Shown here piece by piece: positions 36,469 through 46,002 of a DNA stretch of 64,000 nt. The position numbers were made by a program, and so were the translations under genes. The stretch is from CAZNPH01 sp964574985 (GTDB taxonomy: Bacteria > Bacteroidota > Bacteroidia > Bacteroidales > SM23-62): contig CAZNPH010000008.1 in the NCBI GenBank assembly GCA_964574985.1, positions 62,001-126,000 on the forward strand. Direction: 5' to 3'. Below the pieces are notes generated by a model, which saw nothing but the letters and a program-made list of their open reading frames with translations, ran no database searches and was not told where the DNA came from. How positions within the stretch are numbered: position 1 is the stretch's first letter; each line of letters starts with the position of its first letter.

Positions 36469-37908
36469 ATGATCTTTGAGATCATGAGACACACCATCAA
36501 GGCCGGTCTTTTCGGCATAGGAAATGAGGCATACTGGCCACAATTCGACGGCTTGCTCGATCAGTTGAAGACGTATCTCGGGGAAGTGGAAAACCGGATG
36601 AAAGGATTCGGGGTCGAAATGTACAACGCGGGCATGGTTGATTCCCCGGAGAAAGCCTTTGAAGCAGGGCACCGTTTCAGACAGGAGGATGTCGACCTGA
36701 TCTTTGTGCACATCACCACCTATGCACTGTCCCATACCGTTCTTCCCGTTGTCCGCCGGGCGGGCGTGCCGGTGATCATCATGAACCTCGCCCCCGGGGA
36801 AGCCATTGACTATGAGAAATTCAACCGGCTGGGGGACCGGACCAAAATGACGGGCAAATGGCTCGAATTCTGTGCCGCATGTCCCCTGCCGGAGATCGCC
36901 AATGTTTTCAACCGTGCCGGTATCCGGTTTTATCAGGTTACCGGATACCTGAAAGATCCGGAGGTATGGAAGGAAACGGGGGAATGGCTGGAAGCCGCCC
37001 GGGTGGCCGGTGTCATGGAGCACAACCGGATGGGCTGCATGGGCCATTACTACAACGGCATGCTCGACATATATTCGGACATGACCCAGCAGGTTGCTTA
37101 CCTCGGGGGTCACATGGAAATTATAGAGGTGGATGAATTGTCTGCCCTGAGGCGTGAGGTAAGCGAACCTGAAATCCGGGAACGCATCGGGTTGTTCCGG
37201 AAGGTATTCGATGTTCAGGATGACTGTTCCGGAGAGGAACTTGCCAGGGCGGCACGAACCTCCGTGGCGCTGGACATACTCGTGGAGAGGCATGACCTGG
37301 GTTCGATGGCTTATTATTACATGGGGACCGGGGTCCCGGATAACGAAGAAACCCTTTCCACCATCATCCTGGGCAATTCCCTGCTGACCGGCAGGCACAT
37401 CCCGGTGGCCGGTGAATATGAGATCAAAAATGCCCAGGCCATGAAGATCATGGATGCATTTGGTTCCGGAGGTTCATTTACGGAATTTTATGCCATGGAT
37501 TTTAAAGACGACGTGGTTTTGATGGGGCATGACGGCCCCGGCCACATCGAAATTGCCGAAGGCAGGATCAAGGTGCGCCCCCTGGAGGTATATCATGGAA
37601 AAGTGGGGAAAGGCCTGTCGGTTGAAATGTCGGTCAAACACGGGCCGGTGACCCTGCTGGCGGTTGTTCAGACAAGACAGGGAAAGCTCAGATTCCTGGT
37701 TGCCGAAGGGGAATCCGTCCCGGGTCCTATCCTGGAGATCGGCAATACCAACAGCCGGTACAGGTTTTCAACCGGTGCGAAAGAATTTGTGGAAAAATGG
37801 AGCAGGGAAGGGCCGGCACACCATTGCGCTTCCGGGACCGGCCACATCGCATCAAAAATAGAGAAACTTGGCGCATTGCTGGAAATCGAAGTGGTCAAAG
37901 TCTGCTGA
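36469..37908 (+). CDS. L-arabinose/L-fucose isomerase family protein
   Basis: A cytoplasmic protein of about 479 residues with the fold of AraA/FucI sugar isomerases. Visible blocks are IKAGLFGIGNEAYWPQF at the N-terminus, VDLIFVHITTYALSHTVLPV, MGCMGHYYNGMLDIYSDMT, and a C-terminal region with FYAMDFKDDVVLMGHDGPGH where metal-binding histidines are expected. It carries no signal peptide, unlike the two related-fold proteins downstream. The sugar is unknown. ATG at 36469 follows an AAGGAT ribosome site; a TTG precedes it at 36466. It opens the plus-strand carbohydrate cluster. Confidence 0.85.
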   Translation: MIFEIMRHTIKAGLFGIGNEAYWPQFDGLLDQLKTYLGEVENRMKGFGVEMYNAGMVDSPEKAFEAGHRFRQEDVDLIFVHITTYALSHTVLPVVRRAGVPVIIMNLAPGEAIDYEKFNRLGDRTKMTGKWLEFCAACPLPEIANVFNRAGIRFYQVTGYLKDPEVWKETGEWLEAARVAGVMEHNRMGCMGHYYNGMLDIYSDMTQQVAYLGGHMEIIEVDELSALRREVSEPEIRERIGLFRKVFDVQDDCSGEELARAARTSVALDILVERHDLGSMAYYYMGTGVPDNEETLSTIILGNSLLTGRHIPVAGEYEIKNAQAMKIMDAFGSGGSFTEFYAMDFKDDVVLMGHDGPGHIEIAEGRIKVRPLEVYHGKVGKGLSVEMSVKHGPVTLLAVVQTRQGKLRFLVAEGESVPGPILEIGNTNSRYRFSTGAKEFVEKWSREGPAHHCASGTGHIASKIEKLGALLEIEVVKVC

Positions 37909-37964
37909 AAGTTTCCAGGGGACTTGAACGGTTTTGTTTTAACGCGAAATTTGTATAACCATTC

Positions 37965-38339
37965 ATGAACAGAAGTAAACGTTTGATCATTGCCACTTTG
38001 AGCGGACTCGCATTCGGGTTCGTATGTTATCTGCTCGCCAGTTCCGGCGGAAATAAACTGGCCAATCCGGTAGCCCTGCAGATCATTTTCAGCCGTACCC
38101 TGATCGGCTTCGCCATAGGGATCAACTGCATTCCCCTTGCCCACTGGTCCGTTCACGGGCTGGTCATGGGGCTGGTTTTCAGTATACCCCTGGCATTCAG
38201 CGGACTCATGGCGCCTGAGTCGGTTGACGTAAACAAATATTTCATGTTTGTCTGGACCATTCTGCTGGGGATGGTATACGGATTCCTGACCGAGGTGGTC
38301 ACTTCGGTCATCTTCAGGGCCAAAATGAAAACAGAATAG
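37965..38339 (+). CDS. Four-helix membrane protein of unknown function
   Basis: A 124-residue protein with about four membrane segments: IIATLSGLAFGFVCYLLA, ALQIIFSRTLIGFAIGINCI, VHGLVMGLVFSIPLAFSG and MFVWTILLGMVYGFLTEVV. I do not recognise a named family. It sits in the carbohydrate cluster, 56 nt after the isomerase gene. Small membrane proteins of this kind recur beside such genes in Bacteroidota, but no function follows from the sequence. Confidence 0.7.
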   Translation: MNRSKRLIIATLSGLAFGFVCYLLASSGGNKLANPVALQIIFSRTLIGFAIGINCIPLAHWSVHGLVMGLVFSIPLAFSGLMAPESVDVNKYFMFVWTILLGMVYGFLTEVVTSVIFRAKMKTE

Positions 38340-38447
38340 CCCCCCTTTTCTCTTTTTTATATCACGGGTGTTTTTATCGACGATCCTGCAATATTTTTTC
38401 ATATATTGACAGGCAAAATATGTCCAATTTTCAATAAACCTTCAATC

Positions 38448-39995
38448 ATGGATCGCAGAAAATTCATCAAGAACAGCATTGGTACGGGTGTGGCCGGATC
38501 GGCCATGGTAAACGGACTCTATTTTCCGGGGGCTTTCGGCAGCAGCCCATATGACCTTCCGGACATCGGGATCCCCAGTCCGCACCTCCAGAAACTCAAG
38601 GTCAAACCCCTGATGACCAATATGTACCATACGGCCGAATGGCAGGGGCCCTGCCGTTTCAACGTGGTACCCATGGAACAGGAAAAACAGCGTGCCCTGT
38701 CGGCTTACGAGGAATTCAAGGGCCAGGCGAATTCAGGGGTGAACGGACTCGATCCGGAGAACTGCCAGGTAATGGACCCTGATCTGGTATTGTTCGTGGA
38801 GGATTTCGATATCCCCGGCAACCAGTATGCCAGGATCGACCGGGATGCCCGGGAAGCTGATGTTTTGTTCATGGCTCCCGGCGGATCTTCAATTGCCACC
38901 TATGAAATTGCAAAAAAGTACGGAAAACCCGTGGTCTTATCCTGGGGACTGAACTGCCGCACCGTGGACATTGCCGCGTATTGCAACAGCAAAGGGCTCG
39001 AAGTGTATGTCCCGCATACCGGGCAGGAAACCGCCGACCTGATGGCTGTTTTGAGGGCCAGAAAGGTGTTCGGGCAGACCCGGATCCTTTACCCGACTGA
39101 CTGGGGATGGCCTTCGGTGGCCTCGGTTGCCGGGATCAACGAACCACGGAAACTGAAGGATATGTACGGAATTGAGCTGGTGACCATTTCCTATGCCGAG
39201 TTGTCCGAAGAGATGGACAAAACCAGGGCAAGCAAAGAGGAAAAGGAGAGGGCCGGGAAAATGGCCGCCGTGATGGCCGGTGAAGCCGACAAGCTTTATC
39301 TGGACGAAGAATATGTGGCGCGGAGCATGGAATTTTACAATACGGTCATCCGGCTGATGAAAAAACACGATTGCAACTCTTTTACCATCGAATGTTTCGA
39401 GTTCTGTGTAAGCCGCCTGCCCCAGAAATGGCAGATCACTCCCTGCCTTATCCATACCATGTTCAAGGACCTGGGCATCCCCTCGGCCTGTGAAGGGGAT
39501 CTGGGCGGACTCCTGTCCATGCATGTGCTGATGTCCCTGTCCAAAAAGTCATCGCACCTGGGGAACATGTTCTTCCGGGACGGGGGCCGGCTGGAGATCA
39601 ACCACAGTGTTCCCGGCATCAAGATGAACGGATGGAAGGAGCCTGCACTCCCTTACCGGCTGGGTAACTTTGTCGAAGAAGGATGGGGCACCAAGGCGGT
39701 GGTTGATTTCATGAACAATGATGAAAAGCGGGTCACCGTTGCCCGGATGAACCCTGAAGGTACAGGCATATTAATCTTAAAAGGCAAGCTGGTGGATTCC
39801 AACGGGTACGACGAGGATCTGCTGGGCTGCTCGGTTTCGGCCTTCATTGTAGGAAGCGAAAGCGGGACCGCCGGAGAATTCATGCGCAGGGAAGTCAAAT
39901 ACGGCAACCACCTGTCCTGGGTCTACGGGGACTATGCTTCCCAGATCGTGAAAATGGGTGAACTGACCGGCTTCGATGTGGAGGTGGTCAGCTGA
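38448..39995 (+). CDS. Tat-exported protein with sugar-isomerase-like core (paralogue 1)
   Basis: A 515-residue protein that begins MDRRKFIKNSIGTGVAG, a twin-arginine signal, so it should be folded in the cytoplasm and exported. The core resembles FucI/AraA isomerases. FTIECFEFCVSR is followed by SACEGDLGGLLSMHVLMSLSKK and later INHSVPG, which would supply the Glu, Asp and His metal ligands in that fold. The assignment to the superfamily is inference. A close paralogue of equal length lies 7.5 kb downstream. ATG at 38448 is chosen because it starts the Tat signal; the frame is open from 38406. Confidence 0.8.
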   Translation: MDRRKFIKNSIGTGVAGSAMVNGLYFPGAFGSSPYDLPDIGIPSPHLQKLKVKPLMTNMYHTAEWQGPCRFNVVPMEQEKQRALSAYEEFKGQANSGVNGLDPENCQVMDPDLVLFVEDFDIPGNQYARIDRDAREADVLFMAPGGSSIATYEIAKKYGKPVVLSWGLNCRTVDIAAYCNSKGLEVYVPHTGQETADLMAVLRARKVFGQTRILYPTDWGWPSVASVAGINEPRKLKDMYGIELVTISYAELSEEMDKTRASKEEKERAGKMAAVMAGEADKLYLDEEYVARSMEFYNTVIRLMKKHDCNSFTIECFEFCVSRLPQKWQITPCLIHTMFKDLGIPSACEGDLGGLLSMHVLMSLSKKSSHLGNMFFRDGGRLEINHSVPGIKMNGWKEPALPYRLGNFVEEGWGTKAVVDFMNNDEKRVTVARMNPEGTGILILKGKLVDSNGYDEDLLGCSVSAFIVGSESGTAGEFMRREVKYGNHLSWVYGDYASQIVKMGELTGFDVEVVS

Positions 39996-40027
39996 CCCTT
40001 CCCGCTGTACTCAAAAAATCCGGAACA

Positions 40028-41455
40028 ATGAATAAAAAAAACCTGAGGCGGAGGGAGTTTTTCCGGTATGCCGGACTCGGTTTTTCCGGCATGGCAGTCC
40101 CTCGGCTGTTCAAACCTGCTGATCCCCTGATCAAAGAATCCGCTGGATCTTCTGTATACAGGACCATACTGGGTAAGGTCAATGAAACCCTGTTTGTCGA
40201 TACACACGAGCATCTTTGCAACGAATCCGAACGGCTCGGGGCCGGGGAAAAGTCCGGGGACCAGGCCAGCGACTGGTCCCGGTTGTTCAGCCATTATTTC
40301 AGCACCGACATGGCCGTTTCGGGCATGTCCCACCGGGACATGCAACGCTTCTACTCACCTGATCTGGGCCCTGCCGATAAATGGAAACTGCTCGAACCCT
40401 TCTGGCCTTACCTGAAACATACGGGATACGGGCAAAACGTAGCCATATCCATTGAAAAGCTTTATGGCATCACCGAGCTGAACAGGGAAAGCGTCAGGGT
40501 CCTGCACGATGCCTACCGGGATCTGATCAGCCCCGGGTTCTACAAGACCGTGCTCAGGGAAAAATCCCTGATCGAATCCTGCCAGGTCGACCGTTCGCCT
40601 TTGCTCAGGACCGAGGACCCCGCGCTGCTGATGACCGACATGCGGATCAACGGACTGATCGAGGATCCCGGGAACAAAGAGTTCTCGGAGGAACCCGGGA
40701 TCGGGGCCAGGGATCTGGCGGACTGGCACAGGGTGATCGATTACTGGTTCGACCGGTACGGAAGAAAGATCGTGGCGGTCAAGGTGTCCACCGCCTACAG
40801 CCGGGACATCGACTTTGAGCCCACTCCCGCGGAACAGGTGGAATCATTCTGCAAAAGGCACCTGAACGGGGAAACCCTTCCCCCGGATGAACTGAAACAG
40901 CTTCAGGACCACCTTTTCTGGTACGCGGTGGACAAGGCAACCGGATACCGCCTGCCGGTCAAACTCCATACCGGGTATTACGCGGGCTGGAACAACCTTC
41001 CCCTGGACCGGGTAAGCGGCAATCCGGCCGCGGCTTCCATGCTCTGCAAACATTCCCCGGAAACCCGGTTTGACTTTTTTCATATCTGTTACCCCTATTA
41101 CGAGGACCTGTTATCGGTGGCCAAGAATTATCCCAACGCCTGGCTGGACATGTGCTGGGCATGGATCATCAATCCCATCGCGGCCAGGGATTTCCTGAAA
41201 AAATTCCTGGTGACCGTGCCCGCCGGCAAGGTGCTGGGATTCGGGGGCGACTATTTCGCCGTGGAGCTGGTTCCCGGCCATGCGGCTATCGCCAGGCAGG
41301 GAATCGCCCTGAGTCTGGCCGAACTGACAGAAACCGGCTACATTGAACTCCACGAAGCCCTTGATCTTGTGGATCATATCATGCACGGCAACGCCAGAAA
41401 ACTCTTCCGCCTGGAAGAAAGGAAACAGGAACTTGAGGGAGCGGATTTTTTTTAA
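40028..41455 (+). CDS. Tat-exported amidohydrolase superfamily enzyme
   Basis: A 475-residue protein. The start carries RRREFFRYAGLGFSGMAVP, a twin-arginine-like signal. The TIM-barrel metal site of amidohydrolases can be followed: VDTHEHL (H60, H62), then KLHTGYYAGW, FFHICYPYYED and GFGGDYFAVE, giving the two further histidines and the last aspartate. The nearest known activities are uronate isomerases, lactonases and related deacylating hydrolases. The true substrate is unknown. It lies 32 nt after the isomerase-like gene and 27 nt before the oxidoreductase gene, consistent with an operon. Confidence 0.83.
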   Translation: MNKKNLRRREFFRYAGLGFSGMAVPRLFKPADPLIKESAGSSVYRTILGKVNETLFVDTHEHLCNESERLGAGEKSGDQASDWSRLFSHYFSTDMAVSGMSHRDMQRFYSPDLGPADKWKLLEPFWPYLKHTGYGQNVAISIEKLYGITELNRESVRVLHDAYRDLISPGFYKTVLREKSLIESCQVDRSPLLRTEDPALLMTDMRINGLIEDPGNKEFSEEPGIGARDLADWHRVIDYWFDRYGRKIVAVKVSTAYSRDIDFEPTPAEQVESFCKRHLNGETLPPDELKQLQDHLFWYAVDKATGYRLPVKLHTGYYAGWNNLPLDRVSGNPAAASMLCKHSPETRFDFFHICYPYYEDLLSVAKNYPNAWLDMCWAWIINPIAARDFLKKFLVTVPAGKVLGFGGDYFAVELVPGHAAIARQGIALSLAELTETGYIELHEALDLVDHIMHGNARKLFRLEERKQELEGADFF

Positions 41456-41482
41456 GTTATATTCATAAAAACTCAAATAATC

Positions 41483-42829
41483 ATGAGAAACATGAACCGG
41501 CGTAAATTTATCACATCAACGGCAGCGGGACTGATAGGTACTTCTGCCTTTTCCATTGTGCCTTCGTCCATTGTCAGCAAAAACAAAAAATCCCCCGGTG
41601 ATCTGCTGAACATTGCCATCGTGGGGGTGGCCGGAAGGGGTAAGTGGAACATCAAAGGTGTAAGCAGTGAAAACATCGTGGCCATGTGCGACGTGGACCG
41701 GGGAGACCGGACGGCGGAATTTTTCAGAATGTATCCCGATGCCGTAAAATACAAGGATTTCAGGGTCATGTTCGACAAACAGAAAGACATCGATGCGGTG
41801 GTGATCTCCACCCCCGACCATACCCATGCGGTCATCGCCATGGAGGCCATGAGGCGGGGAATGCATGTGTATTGCGAGAAGCCGCTCACTCATAGCGTTT
41901 ACGAAAGCCGGATGCTGGCCTCAGCAGCCAAAAAATATAATGTGCAGACCCAGATGGGGAACCAGGGCCATTCCATTGAAGAGATACGGCTGGTGAAGGA
42001 ATGGATCGAAGACGGATTGATCGGTGATGTCCGTGAGGTATATGCCTGGTCTGACCGTCCGTCCCTGGGATGCTGTGTGTTTTCCTATGCCATGGCCCGC
42101 CCGGCGGAAGCAGAGACTCCTCCTCCGGACCTGGACTGGGACCTCTGGCTGGGACCGGCACCGTACCGCCCTTACCATCCGGTCTACCAGCCCTTCGACT
42201 GGAGAGGGTGGGTGGATTTCGGATGCGGCGCCCTGGGAGATATGGGCTGCCATATCCTGGATCCGTCATTCTGGGCACTCGACCTGGGAAATCCGGTCAG
42301 TGTCGAATCCTCAAATACCAACATCGATGAAGAAGTGATCAGGGAAACGTATCCTGCCGCTTCGGTCATTCATTATGAATTCCCTGAAAGAAACGGCAAG
42401 CCGCCGGTCAGATTGCACTGGTGTGACGGCGCACTCCTGCCTCCCATACCTGAAGGGATGGAAACCCTGCACAGCAACGGCGCCATTCTGGTCGGGGAAA
42501 AAGGCAAGTTGATCCATGGTTCGCACGGCGCACACGGATTGAGGGTATTGCCGGAGACCCTGATGGATGATTACCGGAAACCACCTAAGACCATCCCCAG
42601 GGTAGAAGACCATCATCAGGACTGGATCCGGGCCTGCAAAGGCGGGAAACCGGCCAGTAGCAATTTTTCCTATGGAGGTCCGCTGACCGAGATGGTGTTG
42701 CTGGGTGTGCTGGCTGCCCGGCAAAAGAATAAAAAACTGTTCTACGACGGGGAAAACATGAGGATCACCAACGACGAGGAAGCAAACCGGCTGATCAACC
42801 CCCCGTACCGGGAAAGCTGGTCACTTTAG
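41483..42829 (+). CDS. Tat-exported Gfo/Idh/MocA family oxidoreductase
   Basis: A 448-residue NAD(P)-dependent dehydrogenase with a twin-arginine signal (MNRRKFITSTAAGLIGTSAF). The Rossmann motif is LNIAIVGVAGRGKWNIKGV, the catalytic lysine region is YCEKPLTHSVYES, and GHSIEEIRLVKEWIEDGLIGDVREVY is the typical second block. Tat-exported members of this family, like glucose-fructose oxidoreductase, keep a tightly bound nucleotide in the periplasm. The start could be 41483 or the ATG at 41492. Its last 4 nt overlap the convergent small membrane gene. Confidence 0.9.
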   Translation: MRNMNRRKFITSTAAGLIGTSAFSIVPSSIVSKNKKSPGDLLNIAIVGVAGRGKWNIKGVSSENIVAMCDVDRGDRTAEFFRMYPDAVKYKDFRVMFDKQKDIDAVVISTPDHTHAVIAMEAMRRGMHVYCEKPLTHSVYESRMLASAAKKYNVQTQMGNQGHSIEEIRLVKEWIEDGLIGDVREVYAWSDRPSLGCCVFSYAMARPAEAETPPPDLDWDLWLGPAPYRPYHPVYQPFDWRGWVDFGCGALGDMGCHILDPSFWALDLGNPVSVESSNTNIDEEVIRETYPAASVIHYEFPERNGKPPVRLHWCDGALLPPIPEGMETLHSNGAILVGEKGKLIHGSHGAHGLRVLPETLMDDYRKPPKTIPRVEDHHQDWIRACKGGKPASSNFSYGGPLTEMVLLGVLAARQKNKKLFYDGENMRITNDEEANRLINPPYRESWSL

Positions 42830-43239
42830 GATATGCTCACATCACTGAGCGTCCACCCGTACAGGAGTCCGATCAGCACCATTTCCACCAATCCGCTGGC
42901 CAGCATGTACACCAGGCTGCCCCCGGGGACCGTTTCAGTGACCCTGGAGCTGAATGCCCGCATGACCACCCGTATGAACCAGATCATTACGGCAAAGCTC
43001 AATCCTTTTACCCATCCGGGTCCCCCCGGCAGGCATCCGGAAAGCAGGATGAAGAGTCCGGCCATGGCAAAGCCGAAAAAAACGTTGATCAGGATCCCCC
43101 CCAGTACATCCACTTTCTGCCGGGACACCGGCTGGTAATATTCGTGCATTTTACGGGCAATGGGCAGCGAATTGATGATCAGGTCCAAAATACCGAACCC
43201 GATCCCGCTGATGATGCTGATGATGACATATTTGAGCAT
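42826..43239 (-). CDS. Small membrane protein of unknown function
   Basis: A protein of about 137 residues with four predicted helices: KYVIISIISGIGFGILDLII, DVLGGILINVFFGFAMAGLFILLSG, KGLSFAVMIWFIRVVMRAF and SLVYMLASGLVEMVLIGLLYGW. I do not recognise the family. Size and topology recall the 124-residue protein at 37965, but I see no convincing sequence match. ATG at 43239 is used; the frame is open to 43329 without a good start. It is convergent with the oxidoreductase gene. Confidence 0.65.
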   Translation of the reverse strand: MLKYVIISIISGIGFGILDLIINSLPIARKMHEYYQPVSRQKVDVLGGILINVFFGFAMAGLFILLSGCLPGGPGWVKGLSFAVMIWFIRVVMRAFSSRVTETVPGGSLVYMLASGLVEMVLIGLLYGWTLSDVSIS

Positions 43240-43303
43240 AATTGAGTAATTTTGAAGAAAAAATACGCATTTTGGGCGGAAACACAAAAAGAATCCCGGA
43301 ATT

Positions 43304-43443
43304 TCAGGAAAAATCTGCCCAGAGGACAACCATGGTAAGTCCGGCTGCAGCCCCGCTTCCCGCCAGTCCGATCAGATGTTCACCATAAACGCAACCCGAT
43401 CCCGGGCGATCCAGCGGTTGTTGCTTCAACTTATTTACTTTAG
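43304..43443 (-). pseudogene. Possible 3' remnant of a membrane protein gene
   Basis: Between the small membrane gene and the end of the GH115-like gene an open minus-strand frame of about 45 codons ends at 43304. It has coding-like base composition and a hydrophobic tail, GEHLIGLAGSGAAAGLT followed by MVVLWADFS and a stop. It has no plausible start and runs out of frame into the GH115 gene, as a truncated gene end would. I cannot name a parent family, so this is tentative. Confidence 0.25.
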
Positions 43444-45579
43444 TCAATCTAACATTTCCAGTATCTCCGTCGTGAGATTTACTATACCATTCAGATTAAA
43501 CTTCCTGTCGCCGCGGTACCAGTGTTCCCATTTTCCCTGGCTTGCCAGTGCCTGTCCTTTTTGAGCCAATTCGAGTGCTTCACCGGCTTGTTGCACATGT
43601 TGCCTGGCTTCTTCTGTCTTATTGTTTTGAAGTGCAAAGCTGGCTTTTGTGGCATGATTGCACCAGTGCGCCAAGCCTAATAGTATGTCGAACTGCGCTT
43701 CATAATTCATTACAAAAAACTGCAGCGCATCGCCCTGCAACTGCTGTTTTATTTCAGGAATAAGCGGAATTGATTGCTCAAGGATTTCCAGTTGTCGCTC
43801 TACCCCTGCTTCCACCTTTTTATGTTTAATAAAGCGGGCAGGGAAAATGTATTTCTCGGTATGCCACCATTGGTGCGGCGATTTAATTTCCTGCCTGTCC
43901 TGCCAGAACTTTTCAGGGTTTCGAATCAACTGCTGAACTTCGTACAATTGGCCGCGACCAAAAGATTTTAGCTGTCCATCCAGTGTAAAAGGTGTTTCCG
44001 TTTCGGGCGCCACCTGATAGCTTTCAAACAGGTTTTGGTAAGCCTGATACTCCAAATCACCCGCGGGTGAAAATCTTTCGCTGCACCATTGCTGCAGCCA
44101 GGTATCGGGATTAAAACCATCCGGGTCAGATAAAATTTCGGCGGAGGCTTCAATGCCCAAAATAAATTCCCTGACATTCGATACATTCAGCAAGGCGTAT
44201 TGGTGAGAATCGTATTCACGTGCCGTTTTAAACATTTCACAGGTCTTGGCAGGTGGCACACCCTGCACCAGGTGAGGCCCGGAGCCCCACAACTGATGGT
44301 GGTAATAAACACCATATTTTTTGCCGGGTTCGCGTTTGGTTTCGTAAAAATCATCGAGCCAGATATACCCCGGATTGTTATCGGCAAAAACCATGATGGT
44401 ATTTTCAGGGAGGGAAAGATGACCCGCCTGGTTCAGTGTAACCCCTTCGGCCCACATAGTGGAAGTCATGGGCGGATTTGGCCGGTCATCGTATTTTTTA
44501 ATCAAATCTGCCTGTACTTTCATGGCTTCGGAAATAAGCGCACCACGTGCAGAATCTGATTGCGGTATATTCGGATCGGTGAGCCACATGGGGCTGTCCG
44601 CAATTCCGCGCAAACCGATTTGCCACACCACGTTGGGAAACTTTGACCATTCGGCAATGTATTTTTCCCACACTTCCTCGATTTCTTTTCTGCTGCTGAA
44701 AAATGAATATTTGGGTTTCTTGCCGCGCTCCCCCCAGTAATTAAAAAACGTAAAAGCGCTTACACCAACCGGTTCCACATGGTGTTGCGAAATAAACAGT
44801 CCGCGTTTTGCTGCCTCTTCCACCAGCCGCCGCTCGGGCGGATTCATAATATCAACAAAGCTGGCGGGGATGGTCAGATTGTAACGCGACCGAATCAACG
44901 CCTCAAAAATCCGTGTGATCACATCGGGATGCACCACCTGACCGTAATAGCGGTAATCGATGTCGCGTTGTCCGGCGCCGTTAATAAATTCGGAAATCAT
45001 ATCTTCATCGTTCATAAACCAGCCCCGGTATTTAAAATCCGGCTCTCCCCGGATAATTTCAATCTCGCCGAACACCAGTTCCTCCTCTTTTTCCGGTTCC
45101 ATTCCCGTCCAGTAATAAAACGGATCGACCTGCAGGTACTTTTCGATGAAATGATAAATGGCGAACATTGTTCCCCGCTCATCGCTGCCAACCATAAGCA
45201 ACGGATTTGTGTTTTGAAAAGATTTCTCAAGGTAAACGGCGTACGATTCCCATTTCCCGGCCAGCGTATCCAAATCAGCATTTATCTGGTTGACAAACTC
45301 CCGTTCTGCCGGATTTTCCATATTGGCAACTATAATGATGTTGCCGTTTACCTGCACGTAATCTGAAACTGTTTTTAACCTTTTACCGGTGGTTTTTTCC
45401 ACGTCGTCAATCAAATCCTGAACCGCCAATTTTACAGGTTCACTTGCAGTTTCAGGAAGATAGACAGATGCGATCTCATCCTGTTGTACCAAACCCCATC
45501 GTTCTGCTTCCGTTGTGCACTGAGTAAACAGAAATACGGTTAATATAAACAGACTGTATGTAGTTATTATTTTTTTCAT
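43444..45579 (-). CDS. GH115-like alpha-glucuronidase lipoprotein, shorter than usual
   Basis: A 711-residue lipoprotein (signal ending LFTQC). It matches the GH115 pattern of xylan alpha-1,2-glucuronidases: MVGSDERGTMFAIYHF, DPFYYWTG, PDFKYRGWFMNDEDM (about residue 188), ISQHHVEPVG, VVWQIGLRG and FADNNPGYIWLDDF. Members remove (4-O-methyl)glucuronic acid from xylan side chains or related residues from arabinogalactan. Most are 830 residues or longer with an extra C-terminal domain, which is missing here. Codon use differs from the neighbours (more CGC, CGT, TTG and GCG), and the upstream flank is AT-rich, hinting at recent acquisition. It is divergent from the sulfatase gene. Confidence 0.82.
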   Translation of the reverse strand: MKKIITTYSLFILTVFLFTQCTTEAERWGLVQQDEIASVYLPETASEPVKLAVQDLIDDVEKTTGKRLKTVSDYVQVNGNIIIVANMENPAEREFVNQINADLDTLAGKWESYAVYLEKSFQNTNPLLMVGSDERGTMFAIYHFIEKYLQVDPFYYWTGMEPEKEEELVFGEIEIIRGEPDFKYRGWFMNDEDMISEFINGAGQRDIDYRYYGQVVHPDVITRIFEALIRSRYNLTIPASFVDIMNPPERRLVEEAAKRGLFISQHHVEPVGVSAFTFFNYWGERGKKPKYSFFSSRKEIEEVWEKYIAEWSKFPNVVWQIGLRGIADSPMWLTDPNIPQSDSARGALISEAMKVQADLIKKYDDRPNPPMTSTMWAEGVTLNQAGHLSLPENTIMVFADNNPGYIWLDDFYETKREPGKKYGVYYHHQLWGSGPHLVQGVPPAKTCEMFKTAREYDSHQYALLNVSNVREFILGIEASAEILSDPDGFNPDTWLQQWCSERFSPAGDLEYQAYQNLFESYQVAPETETPFTLDGQLKSFGRGQLYEVQQLIRNPEKFWQDRQEIKSPHQWWHTEKYIFPARFIKHKKVEAGVERQLEILEQSIPLIPEIKQQLQGDALQFFVMNYEAQFDILLGLAHWCNHATKASFALQNNKTEEARQHVQQAGEALELAQKGQALASQGKWEHWYRGDRKFNLNGIVNLTTEILEMLD

Positions 45580-46002
45580 TTTTAATTAATTTTTGCAATT
45601 ATTTAGCTGATTTTTTTGTAATAAACTTATCCCCCACAAATGTAGAATATAATTCACAGAAGACGTTTAGCATGCCGTATCTTGTGAAAACTGAAAATAG
45701 CTGCTCCAGCAATCATGAACCAATCAGCCCGGTATCCTGTCCAATATGGATTTGTCGCTCCTTAAGGCTATGGCCCCTGTTTTCCCGTGCACAAAAAATC
45801 TGCCTCAATTGTTTCCAACCGTCGAACACGCAAATTTTGGAAAATTCCGAAAACACACCACCTAAAACAGTTCATTAAGTGCTGAAAAAACAAGATTTTC
45901 ACTATTTTAGAAAGCAGCTAAATAATTACAACTATATTTAAAATTGATCCTCATTTTCTCATCGCAAACAAATTAAGATCACCATAACAAAATGAATTAA
46001 GT
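45580..46002. promoter_or_regulatory. AT-rich divergent intergenic region between GH115-like and sulfatase genes
   Basis: These 423 nt contain no credible gene; a 68-codon plus-strand frame at 45672 has no recognisable features. On the minus strand TACATTTG at 45637-45644 is an exact TAnnTTTG -7 element placed to serve the GH115-like gene, with a leader of about 50 nt. No equally clear element was found for the sulfatase gene. The region is visibly richer in A and T than the rest of the window. Confidence 0.5.

Noticed and set aside
45672..45878. Small 68-codon gene between the GH115-like and sulfatase genes.
   Set aside because: No ribosome site or domain, low complexity, and situated in an AT-rich promoter region.
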